DNA of 44,505 nt, taken from contig NZ_JSZE01000083.1 of the NCBI RefSeq assembly GCF_000802365.1, forward strand, positions 1-44,505, read 5' to 3'. The notes under the pieces were generated by a model. The model worked only from the letters and a program-made list of their open reading frames with translations. It was not told where the DNA came from and searched no databases. Within the stretch, counting starts at the first letter, position 1, and every line of letters begins with the position of its first letter. Source of the stretch: Xanthomonas cannabis pv. cannabis (GTDB lineage Bacteria; Pseudomonadota; Gammaproteobacteria; Xanthomonadales; Xanthomonadaceae). A program made the translations under genes and the position numbers. This document shows positions 35,256-41,977 of the stretch, piece by piece.

Positions 35256-37277
35256 ATGCACCAATCTTCCTGTCGCCGCATCGGCAGCTCGGCGCTGCTG
35301 ATGCTTGCGCTGAGCATCGTGTTGGCCGGTTGCAAGAAAGACACGCCGGCTGCCGATACCGCACCGCCCGCACCTGCCGCCGCACCCGCCGCGACGCCGG
35401 CCGCCGCCGTGGTCGACACCGACGGCGAATTCACGGCCAACGCCAGCAATGCAGACAACTGGGGCGGCGTGGGGCGCGACTTCGCGCTCACCCGGCATAG
35501 CCCGTTGGCCGAGATCAATCGCGACAACGTCAAGAATCTGAAGATGTCGTGGGAGATGAAAACCGACGCAACGCGCGGCCACGAAGGCCAGCCGCTGGTG
35601 ATCGGCAGCATCATGTACATGGTCAGTGCGTACCCGAACAATGTGTTCGCCATCGACCTCGCAGCGCAGGACGACGGTGGCAAGGTACTGTGGAAGTACA
35701 CCCCGCAACAGGACGAACGCTCGGTGGCGGTGGCGTGCTGCGACACGGTCAACCGCGGCGCCTCGTATGCCGATGGCAAGCTGGTGTTTGGCAGCCTCAG
35801 CGGCGATGTGATTGCGCTCGATGCCAAGACCGGCAAGGAAGTGTGGAAGCAGAAACTCGCGCACCCGGACAAGGGCGAAACCATCACCATGGCGCCGATC
35901 ATCGCCGATGGCAAAGTGGTCGCCGGCATCAGCGGCAACGAGTTCGGCGTGCTCGGGCGCGTGGCCGCCTACAACCTGTCCGATGGCAAGCAGGCCTGGT
36001 CCTGCGATGCGGCCGGCACCGACAAGGCCATCTGCCTGGGTCCGGATTTCAACAAGGCCAATCCGCAGCATGGCCAGCTCGGCGATCTCGGGGTGAAGAC
36101 CTTTCCCAACGACGAATGGAAGCGCGGTGGCGGCGCGGCCTGGGGCTGGTACAGCTACGACCCGAAGTTGAAGCTGGTGTACTACGGCACCGGCAATCCC
36201 GGCCTGTGGAGCCCGTCGTACCGCTGCGGCAAGACCACGCACGAGGAATGCAACAACGGCGAGCATGACAACAAGTGGTCGATGACCTTGTTCGCACGCA
36301 AGATCGATACCGGCGAAGCGGTGTGGGGCTATCAGAAGACCCCGTTCGACCAGTGGGATTACGACGGCATCAACGAGCCGATCCTGGTGGACCTCACCAT
36401 CGACGGCAAGCAGGTTCCGTCGGTGGTGCAGTTCGATCGCAATGGGTTTGCCTATGTGCTCGATCGTCGCGACGGCACGTTGTTGCGCGCGCATAAATTC
36501 GTGCCGGCCAACTGGGCCGAACGCATCGACATGAAGACCGGCCGCCCGGTCAAGGTGGCGGCGCATTCGCCGCTGGAACGCGGCAAGAAAGTGCAGGCGT
36601 TCCCGTCGGCGATGGGTGGCAAGGACCAGCAACCGTGCTCGGTGGATCCGGCCAACGCGGCGGTGTTTTTCTGCGGTACCAACAACTGGCACATGGAGCT
36701 GGAGCCGCAGGAGCGCGGCAATACCATGATGGGCCTGCCGTACGTGTTCGCCAACGTGATGATGAAACCGAACGAGCCGGGTGCGCTGGGCATCGTCAAG
36801 GCGTTCGACGTGGTGGAAGGCAAATCCAAGTGGGAGATCAAGGAAAAGTTCCCGGTGTGGAGTGGCACCCTGGTCACCGATGGCGGGCTGGTGTTCTACG
36901 GCACGCTGGATGGCTGGTTCCGTGCGGTGGACAAGGACAGCGGCAAGAAGCTGTGGGAGATGAAGCTGCCCTCCGGCATCATCGGCAACCCGATCGCCTA
37001 CAAGGCCAACGGCCACCAGTATGTGGCGGTGTTCTCCGGCATCGGTGGCTGGATCGGCCTGCCGGTCGCAGCGGGGTTGGATCCGAGTGACCCGTATGGC
37101 GCACTGGGTGCGGCCGGGCTGGCGTTCGGGGCCGGTTTCGACAAGATTCCGCTCGGCGGCATGGTGCATACCTTCCGCCTGGATGGCGCCGGCAAGACCG
37201 TGTCGACCACCACGACGGCCACCGCAGCGGCCGGGGGCGGCGGTACCGCCAACGCAGCCGCGAAGACGGCACGATGA
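35256..37277 (+). CDS. xoxF: PQQ-dependent alcohol dehydrogenase, lanthanide type (XoxF-like), lipoprotein
   Basis: A quinoprotein that oxidises methanol or similar alcohols to aldehydes in the periplasm and passes electrons to a cytochrome. The 673-residue protein has repeated PQQ-propeller blades, the vicinal disulfide Cys161-Cys162 (AVACCDTVNRG) and metal ligands Glu229 (GNEFGVLG), Asn314 (GTGNPGLW) and catalytic Asp368. Asp370 in WDYDG is the additional residue that marks lanthanide-dependent enzymes; calcium-type MxaF has Ala there. Odd features are a lipobox (VLAGC) with an Ala/Pro-rich linker, whereas XoxF proteins are normally soluble, and an Ala/Thr/Gly-rich tail after about residue 645. 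It is the first of six genes likely forming one operon; the next start overlaps its stop (ATGA). Confidence 0.88.
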   Translation: MHQSSCRRIGSSALLMLALSIVLAGCKKDTPAADTAPPAPAAAPAATPAAAVVDTDGEFTANASNADNWGGVGRDFALTRHSPLAEINRDNVKNLKMSWEMKTDATRGHEGQPLVIGSIMYMVSAYPNNVFAIDLAAQDDGGKVLWKYTPQQDERSVAVACCDTVNRGASYADGKLVFGSLSGDVIALDAKTGKEVWKQKLAHPDKGETITMAPIIADGKVVAGISGNEFGVLGRVAAYNLSDGKQAWSCDAAGTDKAICLGPDFNKANPQHGQLGDLGVKTFPNDEWKRGGGAAWGWYSYDPKLKLVYYGTGNPGLWSPSYRCGKTTHEECNNGEHDNKWSMTLFARKIDTGEAVWGYQKTPFDQWDYDGINEPILVDLTIDGKQVPSVVQFDRNGFAYVLDRRDGTLLRAHKFVPANWAERIDMKTGRPVKVAAHSPLERGKKVQAFPSAMGGKDQQPCSVDPANAAVFFCGTNNWHMELEPQERGNTMMGLPYVFANVMMKPNEPGALGIVKAFDVVEGKSKWEIKEKFPVWSGTLVTDGGLVFYGTLDGWFRAVDKDSGKKLWEMKLPSGIIGNPIAYKANGHQYVAVFSGIGGWIGLPVAAGLDPSDPYGALGAAGLAFGAGFDKIPLGGMVHTFRLDGAGKTVSTTTTATAAAGGGGTANAAAKTAR

Positions 37278-39049
37278 GCTCCACGCACGGCGTCGGACGC
37301 GCATGTCGGCAGATGCCTGCCGGCGTGCGCGGCATGACCGCGCACCTGCACACGGTGCTGCTGGTTTGCAGCCTCGGACTCGTCGCCGCAGGTTGCACAC
37401 GCGAGCCGTCTTCACCGACGGCTCGCGTTTCTGACTCCGGTGCGGTTCCGGCCGCGGCGCCGGCACACACCGCGCCACCGGCATCCACTGCAGCGTCGGT
37501 GTCTGCGCCGCCGCCCACGCCCGATCCAACGGTGCTGCGGGTGTGTGCAGACCCGGGCAACATGCCGCTGTCCAACCAGGCCGGCGAAGGCTTCCAGAAC
37601 AAGATTGCGCAGGTGGTGGCCGCTGCCATGGGCCGGCGGCTGGAATACGAGTGGCGCACCTATTACCAGCGCGGGCTGGCCCGCAGCACGATCAACGCGG
37701 GTCGCTGCGATCTGTTGATGGACCTCAACAGCGATTTCGAGCAGGGGTTGACCACGCGCCCGGTGTATCGCTCGGCCTATGTGCTGGTGACGCGCAAAGG
37801 CCTGAACCTGGTACCGACCTCGCTGGACGACCCCGCACTGAAGAAGCTTCGGCTGGGCGTGTTCCAGAGTTCGCCGGCGCGCCAGGCGCTGTACGAACAC
37901 GGCGTCAGCGGTGAGGTGCAGTACCTGTTCTACGACTCGGCCACCGCACCGGAAGAACATCCCGGCAAGCTGGTGGAGCAGGTGGCCGCCAATGCACTGG
38001 ATGCGGCCGAATCCTGGGGCCCGGTGGCCGGCTATTACGCGGCGCGCAGCGGGCTGGGCGTGGTGCCGTTGAACACCATCGACGATGCGGTGCTGGAGTA
38101 TTCGATGGCGTGGGCGGTGTCGCGCAAGAACGCGCAGCTACGCGATGCATTGAACAAGGCACTGCAGGACAACGCCGCAAAGATCGCCGAGATCCTGCAG
38201 GCTTATCACGTGCCGCTGGTCCGTTGCAGCGACTGCATCGTGGCTGGCGATCTGCCGTCGCATGGGCCTTACACCACACCGGCCCCCGCATCGACTGCGC
38301 GCAGTCCTGCCGCCTCGTCGCAGGAACTGGCGCAGCTGCAGCTGCGCATCGCGGACGGCGCCAACCCCAACCAGGAACTGGCGCATGCGCTGGATGCCGG
38401 CGATGCGCTCCGTGCGGCCTGGTTGCTGCGTCACGGTGCCGACGCCAACACGCCCAACCTGCTCGGCGAGCCGCCGCTGCATCAGGCCATCCGCAACCAG
38501 GAACCGGATCTGGTCGGTCTGCTGCTGGATGCCGGTGCGCGGCTGGATGCGCGCGATGCCAGCGGCTGGACCGCCTTGATGAAGGCAGCCTGGGCCAACG
38601 ATGCCGACAGCGTCAGCCGCCTGCTGCGCAAGCGCGCGCCGGTGGACACCGTGTCCGGCGATGGCTGGAGCGCGCTGGATCTGGCGGTGTCCTACGCCGA
38701 CGCCGAGGTGGTGCAGGCACTGCTTGCTGCCGGCGCAAATGCACGGCGCGCCAACGCCACTGGGTTTACGCCGGTGATGTTTGCAGTGGCACGCGATGAC
38801 CCGGCCATTCTCGACGCGCTGCTCGCGCGCGACGCCGACGTGGGGCGCGCCAATCAGGCCGGTGTCACCGCCTTGATGCTGGCCGCAGCGGCCGGACGCG
38901 AGGACGTCGCAAAGCGTCTGCTGGCGGCCGGTGCCGACCCGGCGGCACGCAACCGCGATGGCAAGACCGCCGCGACATTGGCACAGGACCGCGGCGATAC
39001 CGCGCTGGCTTCGCTCCTCAACGAGGCCAGGCGCCCTGCCAGACGCTGA
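37274..39049 (+). CDS. Quinoprotein-associated binding protein (MxaJ/XoxJ type) fused to ankyrin repeats, lipoprotein
   Basis: The first half (about residues 87-330) is a periplasmic solute-binding domain of the type found beside PQQ dehydrogenases (VLRVCADPGNMPLSNQAGEG, then RCDLLMDLNSDFEQGLTTR). XoxJ is thought to activate or assemble the dehydrogenase. From about residue 363 to the end there are six or seven ankyrin repeats (e.g. GVTALMLAAAAGREDVAKRL), presumably for protein contact. A lipobox LVAAGC shows membrane anchoring. ATG 37274 overlaps the xoxF stop; ATG 37334 (MTAHLHTVLLVCSLG) gives a more typical signal peptide and is the alternative start. A terminator-like hairpin lies just after the lipobox codons. 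Confidence 0.85.
   Translation: MSSTHGVGRACRQMPAGVRGMTAHLHTVLLVCSLGLVAAGCTREPSSPTARVSDSGAVPAAAPAHTAPPASTAASVSAPPPTPDPTVLRVCADPGNMPLSNQAGEGFQNKIAQVVAAAMGRRLEYEWRTYYQRGLARSTINAGRCDLLMDLNSDFEQGLTTRPVYRSAYVLVTRKGLNLVPTSLDDPALKKLRLGVFQSSPARQALYEHGVSGEVQYLFYDSATAPEEHPGKLVEQVAANALDAAESWGPVAGYYAARSGLGVVPLNTIDDAVLEYSMAWAVSRKNAQLRDALNKALQDNAAKIAEILQAYHVPLVRCSDCIVAGDLPSHGPYTTPAPASTARSPAASSQELAQLQLRIADGANPNQELAHALDAGDALRAAWLLRHGADANTPNLLGEPPLHQAIRNQEPDLVGLLLDAGARLDARDASGWTALMKAAWANDADSVSRLLRKRAPVDTVSGDGWSALDLAVSYADAEVVQALLAAGANARRANATGFTPVMFAVARDDPAILDALLARDADVGRANQAGVTALMLAAAAGREDVAKRLLAAGADPAARNRDGKTAATLAQDRGDTALASLLNEARRPARR
37399..37430 (+). terminator. Intragenic terminator-like hairpin (possible attenuator)
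   Basis: A perfect 12-bp stem acgcgagccgtc / gacggctcgcgt with a 6-base loop (ttcacc) is followed by ttctg. It lies about 120 bp after the xoxF stop and inside the start of the next coding region. The T-tract is short, so termination would be partial. It could also protect the xoxF message 3' end. Confidence 0.55.
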
Positions 39050-39110
39050 CCGTTTCATCCGCCGCGTGCACGGGGTGCGCGGCGTTCCCTCCGATCAGAA
39101 AGGTTCGTTC

Positions 39111-39761
39111 ATGCGCAAGTCCACCGTGGGTTGTATCGATCGTTCCGTCCGCGCAGCACTGTGCGGCGTGCTGCTCAGTGCAGTGCTGGCGGCATGCGGC
39201 AAGGAAGAAGCGCCGCCGCCTGCTCCGGCGCCGGATGCGGCGGCACCCGCTGCCGCTGCCGCCGGCGCACCAGCACCAGCACCAGCCGCCACAGCGCCAG
39301 CACCGGCCGCCACAGCGCCAGCACCGGCCGCCACAGCGCCGGGAATGCCTAATCTTGCCGCCGGGCCGGCGCCCGATCCGGCCACACCGCCGGCACCGCC
39401 GGCCACCGTGGCGCCGATTCCGAAGGGACCCGAGGTCAAGGTCACCCCGGAGCTGGTGGCCGAAGGCAAGAAGATCTATTTCTCTGCTGGCTGCAATGCC
39501 TGCCATGGCGGTACCGGTGGCGGCGGCATGTGCCCGCCGCTGACCAACGACATCTGGGTGTATGGCAGCGACGACGACACCTTGCGCGCGCTCATCAGCG
39601 AAGGCACTGCCGCGATGATCACCCACGGCAAGACCCGCATCGGGCACGAAAAGGTGGTCGGCCAGATGCCGCCGTTCGCACCGGTGCTCAAGCCGGGCGA
39701 CACCGAAAAACTGCTGGCCTTCATCCATTCGATCAACAAGACTGCAGGCAAGCCGCAATGA
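39111..39761 (+). CDS. c-type cytochrome, lipoprotein (XoxG-like electron acceptor)
   Basis: The 216-residue protein has one haem site, Cys128-Asn-Ala-Cys131-His132 (GCNACHGG), and a likely axial Met186 in GQMPPFAP, so it is a class I cytochrome c. A lipobox LAAC anchors it, followed by an Ala/Pro linker of about 80 residues that includes a 21-bp tandem repeat. Its position after the dehydrogenase and the XoxJ-like gene suggests it takes electrons from the quinoprotein. ATG 39111 follows agaaagg; the frame is open to 38931, but that part overlaps the previous gene. The stop overlaps the next start (ATGA). Confidence 0.88.
   Translation: MRKSTVGCIDRSVRAALCGVLLSAVLAACGKEEAPPPAPAPDAAAPAAAAAGAPAPAPAATAPAPAATAPAPAATAPGMPNLAAGPAPDPATPPAPPATVAPIPKGPEVKVTPELVAEGKKIYFSAGCNACHGGTGGGGMCPPLTNDIWVYGSDDDTLRALISEGTAAMITHGKTRIGHEKVVGQMPPFAPVLKPGDTEKLLAFIHSINKTAGKPQ
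39268..39342 (+). repeat. 21-bp tandem repeat in the cytochrome linker
   Basis: gccgccacagcgccagcacc repeats with a 21-bp period from 39285 (copies at 39285, 39306 and a partial at 39327), preceded by short caccag repeats. It encodes the in-frame unit APAPAAT, so copy changes would alter linker length without a frameshift. Confidence 0.85.
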
Positions 39762-40825
39762 CGCATGGCCCGCTGCGAACGGCGTGCGCAAGCTGGCAGC
39801 GCCGCTGCACCGCGGTTGCGGTGGGCGCACTGCTGGCCTTGGCCGGCTGCCAGCGCGATGCGGCAGTGCCGGCGGCGGCTGCCGGTGCGCCGCCTGCTCC
39901 GGTAGACGCCGCAACTTCGCCTGCACCCGCACCGGTCGTTGCCTACGTGCCCAATCAGCGCAGCGGCACGGTGTCGGTGATCGACACCGGCACCGACACG
40001 GTGGTGCGCACGCTCAGCGCGCAGGGCCAGCTCGGCAAGCGCTTGCAGCAGGTGTTGCCCGGCCCGCAGGGGCATCTGTACCTGATCGATGCCGAGCACC
40101 ACCGCTTGATCGAACTGGACACCGCCAGGGATGCGGTGCTGCGTCAGGTCGACATCGGCGAAAACGCCGAAGGCATCGCGCTGTCGCCCGATGGCAAGCA
40201 GTTTGCCGTGTGCGTGGAAGGGCAGAACCAGGTGATGCTGATCGATGCCGCGCAGTTCCGCGTGCAGCAGGTGATCGCCACGCGTGGACAGGCACCGGAG
40301 CACTGCGCATATACGCCCGATGGGCAGTGGTTGCTCACCAGCAACGAGGGTTCCAGCGACATGGACATGATCGAGCTGGCCACGCATCGGTCGCGTGGCG
40401 TGGTAGCTACCAGCGGGCATCCGCGCGGCATGGCGTTCGCCCCGGACGGGCGCAGCGTCTACATCGCGCAGGAGACCGCCAACGTGGTGGACGTGGTCGA
40501 CCTGCAGACCCGCACCCGACGCGCCAGTCTGCCGGCCGGCGTGCGCACCGCCGGGGTCGCCTTGTCGGGCGATGGCACGCGGCTGTACGCGTCCAACGGC
40601 GGCGCCGGCACGGTCAGCGTGATCGACACGCAGAACGGGCGCAGCGTGGCCGAGATCCCGGTCGGGCTGCGGCCCTGGAATCCGGCGCTCACCCCGGCCG
40701 GCGACAAGCTCTACGTGGCCAACGGGCGCTCCAACACGGTGAGCGTGATCGACACCGCCAGCCTGCGCGAACGCAAACAGATCCCCGTCGGCGAACTGCC
40801 GTGGGGCGTGGTCATCGCGCGCTGA
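39758..40825 (+). CDS. YVTN beta-propeller lipoprotein of the PQQ-catabolism-associated type
   Basis: The 355-residue protein has a lipobox LALAGC and an Ala/Pro linker, then seven-bladed propeller repeats with the YVTN signature (SGTVSVIDTGTDTVVRTL, AGTVSVIDTQNGRSVAEI, SNTVSVIDTASLRERKQI). Such proteins are often encoded beside PQQ dehydrogenases. Their role is unsettled; a scaffold or an accessory for cofactor loading is possible. ATG 39758 overlaps the cytochrome stop. The frame is open to 39530, but only inside the previous gene. Confidence 0.85.
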   Translation: MTHGPLRTACASWQRRCTAVAVGALLALAGCQRDAAVPAAAAGAPPAPVDAATSPAPAPVVAYVPNQRSGTVSVIDTGTDTVVRTLSAQGQLGKRLQQVLPGPQGHLYLIDAEHHRLIELDTARDAVLRQVDIGENAEGIALSPDGKQFAVCVEGQNQVMLIDAAQFRVQQVIATRGQAPEHCAYTPDGQWLLTSNEGSSDMDMIELATHRSRGVVATSGHPRGMAFAPDGRSVYIAQETANVVDVVDLQTRTRRASLPAGVRTAGVALSGDGTRLYASNGGAGTVSVIDTQNGRSVAEIPVGLRPWNPALTPAGDKLYVANGRSNTVSVIDTASLRERKQIPVGELPWGVVIAR

Positions 40826-40860
40826 GCGGCGGCCATGCCGACGCGCGCCGGGGAGGCGGG

Positions 40861-41967
40861 ATGAAGACACGCGCTGCGGTGGCCTGGGGTCCGCATCAGC
40901 CGCTGACCATCGAGGAGGTGGACCTGCAGCCGCCGCGTCCCGGCGAGGTGCTGGTGCGCCTGGTCGCCACCGGCGTCTGTCATGGCGACGCGCATGCATT
41001 GGTGCATGGCCGCGCGAGCAGCTTCCCGGCGATCCTGGGCCAGGAGGGCGCGGGTATCGTCGAAGAGGTCGGCATCGGCGTCACCAGCGTGCGCGCCGGC
41101 GATCACGTCATCCCGCTGTACATGCCCGAATGCGGCGTGTGCAAGTTCTGCCGCTCCGGCCGCACCAACCTGTGCCAGGCGATCCGCAGCAGCCAGGAAC
41201 GCGGCCTGATGCCCGATGGCAGCAGCCGGTTCTCGTTGAACGGCCGGCCGATCCTGCACCACATGGGCACCAGCACGTTTTCCCAATACACCGTGCTGCC
41301 GGAGATTGCGGTGGCACGCATCCACCCCGACGCGCCGCTGGACCAGGTCTGCCTGCTGGGCTGCACGGTCACCACCGGGGTGGGCGCGGTGCTCAACAGC
41401 GCGCATGTACGCCCCGGCGATTGCGTGGCGGTGTTCGGCTTGGGCGGCATCGGCCTGTCGGTGATCCAGGGCGCGGTGCTGGCGCAGGCCGGGCGCATCG
41501 TCGCGGTGGATATCGACCCTGGCAAGTTCGCACTGGCGCGCGTGTTGGGCGCCACCGATTGCCTGGACCCGCGCGACTACGGTGCACCCATCCAGCAGGT
41601 GATCGTGGATCTCACCGATGGCGGCGCCGACCACAGTTTCGCCTGCGTGGGCGACGTCGCGGCGATGCGCGCGGCGCTGGAGTGCTGCCACAAGGGCTGG
41701 GGTGAGAGCGTCATCCTTGGCGTCGCCGACGACGCGCAGGAAATCAGCACCCGTCCGTTGCAGTTGGTCACCGGGCGGGTCTGGCGCGGCAGTGCATTCG
41801 GCGGGGTGAAGGGGCGCAGCGAATTGCCCGGCTACGTCGAGCGCTATCTGCAGGGCGACATCCAGTTGGCACCGCTGATCACCCGCAGGCTGGCGCTGGA
41901 GGACATCAATCAGGCGCTGGCGGATCTGCGCGCAGCGCGCGGCATCAAATCGATCGTGCTTTATTGA
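40861..41967 (+). CDS. Class III-type zinc alcohol dehydrogenase relative with altered active site
   Basis: A 368-residue NAD-type medium-chain dehydrogenase whose sequence follows S-(hydroxymethyl)glutathione dehydrogenase closely (TNLCQAIRSSQERGLMPDGS, HHMGTSTFSQYTVL, CHKGWGESVILGVA, RPLQLVTGRVWRGSAFGG). The structural zinc cysteines 91, 94, 97 and 105, the NAD motif GLGGIG and Arg109 are present. Catalytic Cys40 and Cys168 are present, but the His zinc ligand is Gln61 (ILGQEGAG) and the Thr after Cys-His is Gly42 (VCHGD). The loop with two acidic glutathione-binding residues also differs. By context it should act on the aldehyde made by the quinoprotein. A strong ribosome site (ggggaggcggg) precedes ATG 40861. 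Confidence 0.87.
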   Translation: MKTRAAVAWGPHQPLTIEEVDLQPPRPGEVLVRLVATGVCHGDAHALVHGRASSFPAILGQEGAGIVEEVGIGVTSVRAGDHVIPLYMPECGVCKFCRSGRTNLCQAIRSSQERGLMPDGSSRFSLNGRPILHHMGTSTFSQYTVLPEIAVARIHPDAPLDQVCLLGCTVTTGVGAVLNSAHVRPGDCVAVFGLGGIGLSVIQGAVLAQAGRIVAVDIDPGKFALARVLGATDCLDPRDYGAPIQQVIVDLTDGGADHSFACVGDVAAMRAALECCHKGWGESVILGVADDAQEISTRPLQLVTGRVWRGSAFGGVKGRSELPGYVERYLQGDIQLAPLITRRLALEDINQALADLRAARGIKSIVLY

Positions 41968-41977
41968 AGGAGACGAC

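Noticed and set aside
34998-37529. An 843-codon open frame on the minus strand opposite xoxF
   Set aside because: Same shadow composition; the plus-strand frame has a signal peptide, ribosome site and complete family motifs.
38138-39058. A 306-codon minus-strand frame opposite the ankyrin repeats
   Set aside because: It is an antisense image of the repeats and has no start context or homology.
39784-40860. Upstream extension of the zinc dehydrogenase frame to 39784
   Set aside because: This part lies out of frame inside the YVTN propeller gene; a strong ribosome site sits directly before ATG 40861.
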